The notes under the pieces were generated by a model. That model was not told where the DNA came from, did not search any database, and saw only the letters and a program-made list of their open reading frames with translations. Positions 43,778 to 56,157 of a stretch of DNA of 64,000 nt are shown here, one piece after another. Both the position numbers and the translations under genes were made by a program. Origin of the DNA: Salticus scenicus (Eukaryota > Arthropoda > Arachnida > Araneae > Salticidae); the NCBI GenBank assembly GCA_963930645.1, contig OZ005661.1, positions 238,505,861 through 238,569,860 on the forward strand. Reading direction: 5' to 3'. The number at the start of each line of letters is the position of its first letter. Positions within the stretch are counted from its first letter, which is position 1.

Positions 43778-45105
43778 AACATTTGAAACCGTGTTTTAAA
43801 TTTGCGATTTGCGCTGATTTTGTTTTTCGCATTTCATTTTAGCAATACAGCAATGCAACAACTTGCAACGCAATTACGAAATTATTAATGAAGTCGCGTT
43901 GCCACCTTTTCAAATTACTTTTTTCCAATGGACATCCTGTTAGAAAGAAGCAAGTATAATCCCGTATTCTCAGTTACTTTTTCACGTAATCTGGCAACAG
44001 AGCGTGTCAGAAGATCAATTTGACAGTAAATAAAGAAGCAACAAATGATTATAAAATGGCAGTCAATAATCTTTTTCCAGAAATAGATCTACCGTCCAAA
44101 TTAGCATTGGGGAGGAGAGGGGGAGAGGGAAATTTCGCAACTTTTTTAAGAAAGAAGGCCGTCCACTGACGTCAAAAGGAACGATGCGAAGGTTACAAAG
44201 GGTTAATAGTTCTTGTGTTCTACAACTCAAGGTCTTTCGATGCGTCGGTGAACGAGATTTTACCAAGAATTATAATCAAAGGTGTGTATTTTTTGTTCTT
44301 TGTACAAGCCTATGTTAAGTAGGTAAGCCTAACGGAATATTTATGTATTGATAGTTGCACAGGTTAAAGTCAACTTTCCGAATGGATATTAAAAATAACT
44401 TTGACTTTAGAAACAAGCTGCGAGATGTATATCATTAATCTTTTAGACAATTTTGATTGTGGTTTTTGTATTTTAATGGTTACTTTGATTCTGGAATTGC
44501 AAATTAGATGCTTTTTTAAGGTTGTTTGTGAAGATAATTTCAATAATTTCTACTGGTTTGACGTACGTACATACATCACCATAAAAAACCACATTGAAAC
44601 AAGCAGACCACTAATGCGGAACGCTATAAAAGACAGTGACGATTTTTTTTTTTCCTTTTTTTCAGAAGACTTTCTTTTTTTTCTTTTTTATTTTTTTGGA
44701 AAGTACCCATTTTTACTCGTCGGGAACGAAAAAAAAAAAAAAAAAAAAGAAAAGAAGAAGAAGAAGACTACAAAAGAGGAAGAAAGTAAACCATTCTAAA
44801 GTAGATTTCTTCAGATACATATGTATATAATTAATGTCCAGAGTGTTTTATAAGCGTTTTTAATAAAAATCTGCCTTTGACAATTTTAATTTTGTTAGAT
44901 GCCTATTCCTCTTAAAAAACTTGATTAGTCAGCAACGAATTTATTTTCCATAATAATAAAACAATACATACCAATATTTCAATTTTTTAAATCACATTTA
45001 TCATCACCATTTTTCAATAGAAACATTTCATATTAATTTTCTACGATTAACTTCATTTTAATTAAACTACCACCAGAATTTACAAACAAGTTTAAAAGAA
45101 AAGAG
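43778..45105. other. Spacer; end of 142-bp array and homopurine/homopyrimidine stretch
   Basis: No gene. 43985-44085 resembles 3310-3425. 44641-44775 is a T-rich then A/AAG-rich stretch that creates the long but meaningless frame at 44401-44799. Confidence 0.35.
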
Positions 45106-45910
45106 TATGATGTGGCCACCACGTGACTTTCTTCTATATAATTTTACACAAAATTTATTCAATACAAATTATTTTCCATTATAAATGCAGACGATTTTTA
45201 TCTGACAGTATTATATTATCACTAAATTATGAAAAATGTCAATTTTTTGCAAATCAGAAGAAATAACTTTTTACCAGTTTTTTTTTTTTTTTTTTTTTTT
45301 CGTTAAAAGATAAAAAAAAAAATAAAAAAATCTATAACTTTGTTTTAAATTATCACAGATCTATAGTTCAACCATCGTTTTAAAGGTATTGACGAGATCT
45401 TTCGAAAGACACCCATATTGAAAATTTACTTCCCAGGGGGTACTTTCCCCCAGGGGGGGGGGGGGAGCGATGCTCCCACATGCGCAATTTTTTTTTCCTA
45501 GTTAACTACTACTATTATCAGTAATTCATATCAATTTTTCAATCGCACGATTAAAATAATTCTCATTATATACATTTATACGAAATTTTGTCCTATACTG
45601 CCATGTTAAAATTTTAGAAAAAATGCGATCACAGCGCTACCTATTGAGTAATTGTTCCACACATCAAATCAGCTCCAGTTTATGTCAGGGTACAACTAAA
45701 TACCAAGTTTGGTTAAATTTCGTTCATTGGTTCGTGAGATACAGCGTCCACAAAATTTGTAATACACACACAGACGTGAAAATTTTCTAAAAACAGTCAA
45801 ATCGTGTTCAGGACATCCCAAAACGTGAAATCCATCGAGAACTGAAGTTCGAAAATTTTCACGAAACCAATATTTTCTCTATATATACATATAGAAGAAA
45901 GTAAAAATAA
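45106..45910 (-). repeat. Repeat family R3, reverse copy
   Basis: It begins ATGATGTGGCCACCACGTGA then CTTTCTTCTATATAA. It ends ACCAATATTTTCTCTATATA with ATAGAAGAAAGT (hairpin end). In reverse it matches 56158-57040 module by module, including ATAGGACAAAATTT and GGGAGCATCGCTC next to a G/C run. Confidence 0.7.
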
Positions 45911-46564
45911 AGTTTTTCCACTATATTATTAAAATAAAACTTTGTTTAAAAAAAAAAAAAAAAAAAATCCCGGATGTGTTTTTACAGTTGGGGATTAAGG
46001 GTTAAGAAAGATACAAAAATAGAAAATTTTGATTTTCTTTTCGATGGATGTTTTTATGTACGCCTATAGGTTTACATAGTTGCAAGTCTTCCCATTTAAG
46101 CACGAAACTTAACACCAAAAGTTTTCTATAACAATTTTCGGGTTATTTAACCCTTGCAGGGGCTGTGGGATATCACCTGATTTTAAATGCATAGCGATGT
46201 AAATCTGTATCGTATGTTTAAATCCTTTTTATGTATTATCTCTGAATAGTGTTTTTTTTTTTTTTTTTCACCAAAACTACTTTATCGTTTCCGAACGCAA
46301 CTAGAACGTTTAACAGTTTATTTCTTTATCTTTGACAATTTTCATTGTTGACGCGCTATTTGGGTAAAATTTCATTTCGGAGCGGGTGTTACGAATAACG
46401 ATTATTTGCATAAAAAGTAATAAGAACTAAAAACATATATGAAAAACTGTTTTCGGATAGAAACAAGGTAAGGGTAACGGATTTTACTTATATTTTTGCA
46501 TATACTGATAAATTTATGCAAGAAAAATGTAGCCTTTTTTTTTTTTGATAATGAAGAAATACAT

Positions 46565-46599
<35 letters not shown>
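45911..46599. other. No gene seen
   Basis: AT-rich with an A run at 45950 and an (AT)n tract of about 16 units at 46568-46606. Reading frames are incidental. Confidence 0.35.
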
Positions 46600-46603
<4 letters not shown>

Positions 46604-46975
46604 TATTTCTTTCCAATTAACTACACTCATTTTCCGGTTGATTTCAAGTGTTATTTATTAAAAATGAAAATTCATGCATTTAAGGGTTAAACCTCTTCTT
46701 TTACCATCTAAAACTTTTTTTCTTTCTTTTTTCTCCATTAACTTCACCCACTTCCCGGTTGATTTCAAATGTTATTTAAAAAAATAAAAATTTATGCATT
46801 TAAGGGTTAATACTTCTCTTCTTTTACCTTCTTGAACTCCCTCCCCCCTTATTAACTGCATCCATTTCTGGACTGATTTCAAATGTTATTATTAAAAGTA
46901 AAAATTCAGGCATTTGAGGGTTAAACCTTCTCTTCTTTTACATTCTTAAACTTTTTTTCTTTTTTTAAAAAAATA
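46600..46975. repeat. Three diverged tandem units of about 115-125 bp
   Basis: ATTAACT.CA.YCA.TT(T)CC near 46616, 46738 and 46853, each followed by TTGATTTCAAGTGTTATTTA-like and CATTTAAGGGTTAA-like blocks. Confidence 0.65.
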
Positions 46976-47325
46976 TCTATGGATATACCTTTTTAAACGG
47001 TAAAATTTTCTATACAACTTTATCACTTAACAAAGGGTATATCAATACATATTTTAGAGCGGGAAAGAAAAAAAAAAAAAAAAAAACAGTGAAAAAAATC
47101 TGTAAAAGAAGACAAGTTTTAGGAAAGATACAGAAATTGAAGATTTTAATTTTCTCGTTAGTCCCTCATGTTAAGAAAAATCATAAATTTCAAATAACTT
47201 TCGAAATTTTCAAAGTCGAATACTCATAGTCAATGATTTTCACTTCAATATCATAAATGAAATTTTATATCTGGTCCAATATCTTTACAATTAAAATTAT
47301 CCTCATGTTTAAGCGAAATTTTGCC

Positions 47326-47368
<43 letters not shown>

Positions 47369-48698
47369 CCGTTTTCCCATTCTGAAAATTCACAAACTTT
47401 AACTTGGTACTCATGTTCAGAAAAAAAAAAAAAAAGTAAATAAATAAATAAAATAAATAAATAAAAATATTTGTTTATTTATTATTACTCCTATTATTAT
47501 TGTTATTTTATTATTGCATTTTTTAATTTAACAATGCGAAAAACGAACTAAGTGCATCTCTCTCTCTCTTTTATTTATTTATTTATTTATTTTTAAGCTG
47601 TAAAATGAAATATTAAAAATTTAAAAATCAACTTTTACTAATGAGACGGTTGGGAATTTTACAAATGCGAAAATGGAATTAAAAAAATATAATAAAAAAA
47701 AGGGGGTAATGTAAGTAATTAGTAATTCTATAAACAAATTTCCCCATAAAATAACATGGGATTTTGTATCTGAAGACGGGAAATGTGATATCGAAAATCA
47801 CATATTCAAAATTATATGTTGGAGTTCAAAATTTAATTATTTTCCAATTCATTTTCTATCTTCATAAAAAACGAGCTAATATATGCAGTTTCTCTTCTTG
47901 CAAAGGATCAAAGTCACTCTCTCTCTATTTCTTTCAATAAATAAAAAATAAAAGTAAGAGATGTGGTTTACTCGCATAATGTTCCATGGAGGGCAAATTT
48001 TTCATCTCAGAAAAATAAAATAGAATAAAATATTTCCTGATGTGTCATTTTGAACATAGAACAGAACTTGCATCCGCTCTTTAAATAGAAATAATGTATT
48101 ACTTTGTATCTGCTAAACACTGAGAATAAGGATTTAACCGTAAATTTTTGTGGTTGAGTGTTAACGTACTTTTCCAATCTTCTCACGAATTGATAACGGT
48201 TTTTTGGCTAAGAAAAGAATCGCCAATATATTTTTAAAAGATACACTGATTTATCCGCAACTGAAAAATGTGGGTGTTGTTCTTTTTCTGTCTGTGAGAA
48301 TGAAGTTTGGCGACAGATCTTGTGGTTTTAATGTGAAGTTAAGGAGTCAAACTTTGATCACTTTTGCCGCTGCTCTTGGATAAGAAGGACTGTGCCTTTC
48401 CTCTAATACTCCCCGTGTCCATTTATTCGTTATATAAAACTTTTATCTTGATGTTTTCGAGAAAATATTTGTACTGTGAATTAATTCAGAATTTCTTTGT
48501 TACTGATTTTGCAAGAAAAACGATGATATTGGACTCCAATAAATGCTAATTTAATTATAGATTTCGCACTCCTGAGTTATTTGCTGGTCATAACGCCTCT
48601 TGTATTCTTCTTCACGGATGTTACAAGAAATCAGTACACACTACCAACTAAAAAACTTAACAGGAAATATGTAAGAGGGAGAGAAGAGCCTGCCTTAA
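46976..48698. repeat. AT-rich spacer; diverged relative of the TTAA MITE
   Basis: A T homopolymer of about 38 at 47326-47363. 47560-47790 (CGGTTGGGAATTTTACAAAT, TTTCCCCATAAAATAACATGG) resembles one arm of the TTAA foldback family. No coding evidence in the frame at 48364-48549. Confidence 0.4.
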
Positions 48699-48943
48699 CC
48701 ATACTTGCCAACATACATAGTATAGTATTACTTGCCAACATACATAGTATACATTCCGTAGTATTGTTAGCCCCGCCTTCTTTTTCACACCAGTATCTTT
48801 TTAGTTTTAGAGTTTTTTTTTTTTTAATTCTTATTTAATCGTAATTGCATTTGGATAATATTACTTTAAAAATTTACTGGTGTGAAAAAAAGGACGGGAC
48901 TAACAACACTACGGAATATTAATTAGGATGTTGGCAAGTATGG
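48699..48943. mobile_element. Foldback MITE with CCATACTTGCCAACAT ends
   Basis: CCATACTTGCCAACAT at 48699 and ATGTTGGCAAGTATGG ending 48943 are exact inverted ends. The arms continue with ATTCCGTAGTATTGTTAG / CTAACAACACTACGGAAT and TTCACACCAGTA / TACTGGTGTGAA. The left arm contains a short duplication (ACTTGCCAACATACATAGTA twice). Frame 48581-48838 lies across it and is incidental. Confidence 0.75.
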
Positions 48944-50894
48944 AACTAACAGTCTGACTAGTCTATAGATGGAGATTACATTGATTTTCTGATTTTCGGA
49001 ATCCTCACAACTTTCATGAATACTTAAATTGCTTAAATATTTATACTTTGAAACTTGACATTACAGTTTTTCTGCGGAACTATACATATATGTGATGGTA
49101 TAAAATTTATCAAATTTTGCCTCAATACCAGTTACGAAATATCAAAAGACTTTTATTGCTTTTTTAAAAAAAAACTAGAAATGAAAACTGTAATAAAATG
49201 CACCAAACTATTTGTGATGACTGATGCGAAATTGTACACACAAAACACAAATACCATAATTTGCATTAAAGAAATAGGCAGGTATTCAGAATCAAAGCAA
49301 CAACGAAGAAAATATATGAGCAATGGCAAGATAAAAGTAAAAAAAAAAAAAAAAAAAAAAGAGTTCATTAAAAGTACTGGTGATCATTTGAATTAAACAA
49401 AAGAAAAGAAAAACAGAAAAATATATAGAAATTAACTAAAGTATGGTGCTGCATCTCTCTCATCCCTCTTACAATTTTCCCGTCTTCGGATACAAAATAC
49501 CACGTTATTCTATGGGGAAATGCGTTTATAGAAATACCCATTACCTAATGTATTTTTTTTTTCGTATTTTCTCCATATAATATCACAATCTACCAGTTAA
49601 CATGTCCAAAAACGCAATCAATATAGCTTTTCAAAATACGCAGTTTACATATTCAGTTTGGGGCAATTTTAACCAATAGATGTTAAGATAAAGTCCTCGA
49701 ATAAATCACTGAAGGTAAATAACATCAGTGCTATTGTCATCTGATATGCACCCAAATTGAATAAGCATACATTTTCATAAAAAAAAAAAAAAAGTTTTAT
49801 GTTTTTATATATCATAGAAGTGTGATGTTGTCTTCCGGTAAATGGGTTTGAACTTCAACACTGCAGCAACACCTTTCGGCCGATGTGCACCAAAATTGAA
49901 TCAACGAGTTTTTTTTTTTTTTTTCATCAGGATCCTCAATATATCCCCCCCCCCTTATACACTATAGAATCTGAGATATAATCTTCCCTTGACCCGCTGA
50001 GGAGCAACATTTTCGCATCGAAGGCGTAATTACAAAATCCCAGGTGCAAAAATTCCTCCCAGATTTTTTAAAGGAAATTTTAACTCTTATAACATAGCAG
50101 AAAAAGCCATCTATTTCTTTTATTTTAATAGTGGCAATCAAATTTAAATGAGTGCAGTTACCTTTTTCAAAGGGTTAATAAAGGAAATTTGCAACATAGC
50201 AGCTCCACCTACTGGGTGATATATCCCAAATCTAATCAGCACTAATTTAAATAAAGGTCCAACTAAACATAAAGTTTGTTGTTCAGGAGGACATCTCAAA
50301 ATGTGTAAATCCATCGAAAACTGGATGTCGAAAATTCACAGAAATCCAATATCATTCTTCTGTAGAAGAATAGAAAAATATAAATAGATACTAATAAAAT
50401 AGAATGTACTGTTAAATTAAAAAACAAGAAATAAATTAAATACTGTTCTTATACATTATCAGTTCGAAGCAAACGTGTTTTCAGGTTGGCAAGAGAGTAT
50501 TTACTTACACGCATGTGTCGCATATCATTTTCAAATGTATTATTCGTCCAAAAATTGTCTCATTTATTATTGCTTTAATCATGTTAACACTTAATCAGCG
50601 TTTTACTAAAAAAAACTGAAATAAAAAATAAAAGCCTCCACTATACCTCCCACTCCCACTATACCACCGTCAGCAGACGTGAAAACCTAACCTTGAACGT
50701 GTATTTGGCTTTACTCCATAAGCACTTTTTTTTTTTTTTTTTTTTCTAAAGGGGGTTTTTCCTTGAATCGCTCTCCAAAATCGTTCGTAGTGTCATTTTA
50801 TCTTTTCTTGTGAAATCAACCTGATGCGATGAAGTTAAAGATAAAATTTGAAAATATCTTTTCTGCTAATTTTTAAATTTAAGTTCTCCACATC
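48944..50894. repeat. Spacer with R3-like and TTAA-MITE-like fragments
   Basis: 49440-49555 resembles a TTAA-family arm (CGTCTTCGGATACAAAATAC, CGTTATTCTATGGGGAAAT). 49580-50370 contains diverged R3 modules (ACCTACTGGGTGATATATCC, GGACATCTCAAAATGTG, GAAAATTCACAGAAATCCAA). T runs at 49912 and 50727. Frame 49055-49396 has no domain. Confidence 0.4.
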
Positions 50895-51351
50895 TTACAA
50901 GGAAACATTCAAAAGGTGTCGTCTTAAAAAAGTATTGTAAAAAATATGTGTGATTCTACTCTTCCTAAAACACCAGGAAGTGAAAAAAATTATCACCTGA
51001 AACGAATTACAGCGACCACAAAAAATTATCAAAATTAAGCATATTTGGCGATTTCACATTGTTAGACGACTGATTTTGAGCACTTGGCGGAGAAACAAAA
51101 CACGGTTCTGTTCGTACACGGCAGTACACGGCAATCTCGGTGCTAGCGAAATGAACGCCTAACAGCGCTAAATTGCCAAATATGCTTAATTTTGATAATT
51201 TTTTGTGGTCGCTGTAACTCATTTCAGTCGATAATTTTTTCACTTCCTGGTGATTTATAAAGAACAGAATCACAATTTTTTTTTTTTTTTTCAATTTTTT
51301 TTTTTTTCAATTTTTTTTGAAGACGACACCTTTTGAATGTTTCCTTGTTAG
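50895..51351. mobile_element. Large foldback MITE with a GC-richer loop
   Basis: The left arm is about 50895-51048 and the right arm about 51176-51351. Matching blocks are AAGGAAACATTCAAAAGGTG, TGTCGTCTT, ACCAGGAAGTGA, and GCGACCACAAAAAATTATCA with AAAATTAAGCATATTTGGC. The 127-base loop contains TACACGGCAGTACACGGCA. The reverse frame at 51007-51294 simply follows an arm. Confidence 0.75.
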
Positions 51352-51489
51352 TATATTTCGAAAACATTTTAAAACATATGTGCCGCAAACATCTCTATTG
51401 GCAAAAATTATTTTGATTTGCATTTAATATATTAAATCCAAAACGTTCTGATGGGAGAATTTGTTACCACAGCTACTCATTAATTAATG

Positions 51490-51526
<37 letters not shown>

Positions 51527-51847
51527 CATTATGTTTTCACATTCAGGAAATTCACAACCATACTAAATTAACGGTTGGGAATTTTCTATATGTGAAAACG
51601 GTATTAAAATAAGTAAATAAATAAATGCATCAGATAATAAGTCATTGTATAGACAAAATTCTCCATAGAATAACATGGCTTAGGCTGTCGGTGAGACTCA
51701 CTCTTTCTTCTTCCCCATGTAATTTTATGGAAATTTTGATAAGGATATTTTTTCGAATTCTGTTTTTTGAGTTGCACTCTCTGAACATGTCACCTTTTAA
51801 CTTACTGAGCATTAATATATATATATATATATATATTTCATTATCCC
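51352..51847. repeat. Poly-T and TTAA-MITE-like arm
   Basis: A T run of about 35 at 51491-51525. 51535-51715 resembles a TTAA-family right arm (AACGGTTGGGAATTTTCTAT, CCATAGAATAACATGGCTT). An (AT)n tract at 51816-51836. Confidence 0.5.
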
Positions 51848-52470
51848 TTAACTGCCCTAGGTGTATATGTTCGTCTCCCTATGCCAATGCGTGAACTGCC
51901 CCGGGCGTGTATACACGTCTTGCCGAAGTACGATCCTTTGTGTTATGCTGCTATTCTCACGGCTTTGGAATGCAATGAAATGACCATGACAGTGTTTTCG
52001 TAGGATTCAAGTGCAGTTTCCGCTGAGGCAGGTTCTAAGTCGTTTCGAGCGGCGCTATTCAGATTCCTTTGATGTGGACCTGGCTCAACGAGGTTGCTTC
52101 GAAGGGGAAAGTGCCTGGTTCTAACCCCCAGCTGAGATAATTGAGGGGCCGGAGGCAGATATCTTTGTCAATTTTGCATGTTTTCCTTTGAAGTAACTGC
52201 GCAATCTGATAAAAAAGGGCTACAACTGATGACAAGACATTTGGCTCTTTGTGTCGGAAGCGTGATTAATGACTTTTTGAACCTTGGTCTAGAGCTCGCA
52301 GTGGAAACCGGCCTTTACGTATTTCAGAGACGATGGGGAGTGGGAGGAATCGGAAGGGAATGTCTCTGGAACAGCGAAAGCATAACTACACGCGCCTGTG
52401 TGAAAAATTGGTGGCACTGGAAAGCGAATCTCGTAATTTTTCGTCGGCAGGTAAGGGATTAAGTAAACTC
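51848..52470 (+). other. GC-richer island, possibly the 5' end of a decayed piggyBac-like element
   Basis: It opens TTAA then CTGCCCTAGGTGTATATGTT, and repeats a related block at 51893 (AACTGCCCCGGGCGTGTATA). Base composition is clearly higher in G+C than its neighbours. The frame at 52178-52462 (94 codons) is open but has no domain I recognise. The TTAA and repeated block suggest a transposon end, but I found no matching right end. Confidence 0.3.
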
Positions 52471-52749
52471 TAATCTAATTTTTCAGTACTCTAACTTTCG
52501 ATCTCGAAAAAATTAAATTTATTATTAAAAAAAAAAAAAAAAAAAAAAAAATGCTTACTATGAAAAAAGGCGACATGTTCAAAGAGTGTAATTCAAAATG
52601 CAGAATTAAAAAAGAATTCATTTTTCAATGAGATATATTTTCTTTATAATATGAAATAACAAAAATCCCATAGATTTACATGGGAATGGGAAGAGGAAAC
52701 AGAATGCATGGTTTTTAGTTTCAGAAAGGGATAATGAAGGTATATTTTA
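52471..52749. other. No gene seen
   Basis: AT-rich with an A run of about 26 near 52525. Confidence 0.35.
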
Positions 52750-52822
52750 CTGAATTTATTAATTGCTCTGCTCTAGTGCGACGTAAAACTCAATCAACCA
52801 ATCAACCAACCTGAATTTATTA
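52750..52822 (+). mobile_element. 5'-truncated SINE tail
   Basis: About 47 bases (GCTCTAGTGCGACGTAAAAC, then TCAATCAACCAATCAACCAA) correspond to the 3' tail of the SINE at 31068-31429. They are bracketed by CTGAATTTATTA (52750-52761 and 52811-52822), read as a 12-bp target duplication. It is a retroposed copy that lost its 5' part. Confidence 0.7.
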
Positions 52823-54767
52823 TTTGATATAATTCCATCACCACTATCTCGAAGAGTTCGTTCTATGTCTTAAGTAATATTTAAAGAAAAGAAAAAAAAG
52901 TTTCAAAATAATCTTTAGGACACAATGTCTTGTCCACAAAGACTTTTGAATGGATGTATTGAAATTATCTACATTTCAGTTTCATTTCTCTCTTTCTCTT
53001 TTCAGCATAGCAGTAGATTTAGAAGTGTTATTTGAATAAAGCGATGGAATGTTTTCTTTGCAAACAGGTGTTAAAACATATTTCTGATAATAATCCGAAC
53101 GAAGGCTGACATTTCGTTTTTCTATGTTTTTTATTTTAATTTTTCTGATGCAAGAGAATTTAGCGATAACCCTGAAACCTTGAGCAAAGCTTTTCAGCGC
53201 GTGTAGTTCAACCAAACACAGGCATAAGATTTTTCCGCGGATCCGCGATTTTCGGCTTTTATGTTATTTCCGTTAATTCCGCGGGTTTTTTTTTTTAAAT
53301 CAAACTCCAATAATGATCAGTGTTCAAACGCTCCACAAAAGACTTTAGATTCTCAATCTTTGTCCATCCAAAATATAAATGTCAGTATTCATTTTAAACG
53401 TGCTTTATCAGATTCTATAACTTATAAAAGAACAGAATTGAATATTTCTCACTCATATAATTTTTTTTTTGTCCTGCTCCCTCCTCCCTTTTTTTTCATC
53501 TCTAACCATCGCCGATCAAACATTCTGCGGGTAACCTTTTATTTTTGAATATTTATCCATCCACAATAAAAGTATCAATATTAATTTTAAACTTTCTTTA
53601 TGATGTTCTAGAATCCATAAAGAAGTAGAATTGTGCTTAATATTTCTCACTCATAATCTACTTTTTATCCCCCCCCCCCTTTCCCATTTTCCATCACCAA
53701 TCAATGATTAAATGTTGATCGCTAGCTAATGTTTTTTTTTTTTTTTTTACACACGTGTTTTATTGTGTTCATGTGCATTATTCTTTTAGTTTAATTTGTC
53801 ACTTTTAAAGTATTTTGTATAATTTTTCCCTGTGAGCATTATTTTTCATTTGAAATAAATTTTATGAACATATTTGTATTGGTTTTCCCCGCGCGTTATT
53901 TTTCATTTGAAATTAATTTTGTGAACACGCGTGTTTCCTCTTTTTTTAATTTTCTGCACTCTCATGCCTGCAAACCCCATGTTAATCTACAGGAAAATAA
54001 TTACAAATGATCACCATTGCCATGCCTTTAATAATATGTTACAACGGATCTCTTTTCTGTCTCATTTGGGCTACAGCAGTGAAAGTAGATTCTATTCAAA
54101 ATAAAAATAAATGGTATTTCCACTCACTTCCACTATGGCGACGAATTTGGCAACTTGACGACCAAGTTTGGTTGAAAAAAAGGGGGGGGGGTACTTTAGG
54201 GCTTTCGAATTTTCTGAACTCTATGTTGAATAGGAGCCGAGTTTTGGAACTTTACACTGGATTTTAGCACAGAACCATCGTCAAACTCTATCGCCAAAAG
54301 GTATACATAGAAGAAAGTTGACTTCTGCGATTTAGTGTGTTCAGTCAGCTATCTGAGCAATTGTATTTGGACATTGTGTTTCAAGCGATTGACCATCGTT
54401 CGTGAACCAGCGAAGTTCCTGCTCTGTGCACTGTAGTATAGTTAATGCTGCTTGCTTTACTCTTGTGAAATAAATGACTGTTTTCTTAAACTGTTTCGAG
54501 AACTTTTGTCATACGAGCGACAGCTTTGTTGGATCGTTTCGAGATTATTTCCATGTTTTTCTAAGAAGAAATTTGGTTCGCAAATTTCTCATTATCTAAT
54601 GGTTCCCCCCCCCTTTTTTTTGAGTGTGGGGGGGGGTGTCGGCTTGGCTAATTAAAATTCAGCACTAAGAAGTTCCACTTTAAAATTACGCAAATATTTT
54701 TTCAACAAATTCTTATCAAATATCCGTCCACCTTACATAATTATTCTCCTTTTTATTTTCTCTTACC
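52823..54767. other. Spacer; possible LTR-like remnant at about 54100-54600
   Basis: Mostly AT-rich with no gene. 54120-54600 (GGCGACGAATTTGGCAACTT, TATACATAGAAGAAAGTTG, a GTGTTCAGTCAGC initiation-like site, GTGAAATAAATGACTG) is laid out like an LTR and faintly recalls the solo LTRs, but no ends were found. Frames at 53261-53548 and 54007-54267 have no domain. Confidence 0.3.
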
Positions 54768-55935
54768 CATATATATCATAGAGAAAGTATTGTTTTACGG
54801 TCAAATTTTCGAAATCGAGATTTTGTTTCACTTACACGTTTTGAGGTCTCCTGATTCCTGAATCCGAAAAACATGTTTTTAGCGGTTTGTCTGTGCGTCT
54901 GTTATCAACATGTCTCAAGAACAAATATTAGCAGGAAGTCCAAGCTCGGTATTATAAATATGTATCACATAGTAATGCTATAATAAATTTTTCGTTGAGA
55001 TAAAGCAAATGGTTCGTATACAGGGACATCCTAGTGAATTCAAATACATTACGTCTATGGGAGAAATTTCTGGTAAGTAAAGTTTAACATCTATAGGCTT
55101 TCCTAAACAAAATGAAATGAATGAATTTTTTACATGCATAAAAGCATGTTTTGCGTGGATTATGGTATGGAAATCATTCATCGTTCGTTTACAGGGCTAC
55201 CCAAAATATATTTCGATATATTGGGTCTGTACTTGAAAATTTCTGGAAGTATTTTCCATTTTGTGTTGGGAGTTTTCCATATAAAACTCAATTTAAGTGT
55301 ACAATGTAATGTGCGTATAGTTTATAGACAATATACAGGTCTATCTAAAATCAAACTAAACGTTCTTTCTATTGAGTGTAATAGAGGGAAGTGCTTTGCT
55401 GAATTTTACTATGTCGACGAATATTGCTCAGGGAAAAAAAAAAAAAAAAAAAAATAATAATAATAATAATTTTTCGAACCCATACAGTAAACATTTTTTT
55501 TTTTTTTTTTTTTTTTAATATCACGTCTGTGATATTCTTAAATATGGAAGTTCAAATTTTAGCGTTTGATCTACTAAAAGAAAAAAAAAATACACGTATA
55601 TCTATTATCAGCTTAACTTAAAAACAAACAACAGCAGGAATTCAAATTTGGTATTTTGAAGTTCGTATTAGAATGCCACTTGAAAAATTCATTCAAGATT
55701 GTCAATTATGAAGGCAAATTAATAACAGCCTCAATAAAAAAACTAAATGTAAACACTATAATTGAAATGGGGGTTGAGAGGGGCGGTATCCCTAATCACG
55801 CAGAATTATGTGTCAAATAAAACTGTTCCTAAACCTATTTTAGATTATTTTTATTAAAGTACATTGGAGTGTATTATCTTACCTTACTGATTTTACGACA
55901 GTCAGTCTTTATAATATTTAAGTGCGCTCAGATGA
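54768..55935 (+). repeat. Repeat family R2, copy E
   Basis: It starts TTTTCTCTTACCCATATATA then GAGAAAGTATTGTTTTACGG, followed by R2 interior modules (CATGTTTTTAGCGGTTTGTC, CAAGAACAAATATTAGCAGG). The last recognisable module is near 55790-55890 (GGGGTTGAGAGGGGCGGTAT). The 3' hallmark is lost. Confidence 0.6.
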
Positions 55936-56157
55936 ACTATGATTTCACTTCTCCCGTCCGTTGCTAGGTTAGTGAAGAAACAACGACATCTCTCTGGGTG
56001 GAATTGAGCACGTGATCTCAGTCAAGTGATCTCCCTCTCCGCAGAAGAGAGAGATTCCGTGGCCTTGAACTGACTCTGCTAGGGAAAAGGACTATAGCTA
56101 CCACTAATAAATTAATAAGTGGATTTTGTTGCTAATAGATAATTTTCAAATTTAAAA
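55936..56157. other. No gene seen
   Basis: Moderately GC-richer sequence (55960-56090) without recognised signals. Confidence 0.3.

Noticed and set aside
44401..44799. 132-codon plus-strand frame ending in Lys/Glu runs
   Set aside because: Half of it is translated T and A/AAG homopolymer. No domain or conserved start.
52178..52462. Possible host exon (94 codons)
   Set aside because: Open and GC-richer, but no recognisable domain or splice sites. Kept only as an unexplained island.
54100..54600. A third solo LTR
   Set aside because: LTR-like layout, but no TG/CA ends or target duplication could be found.
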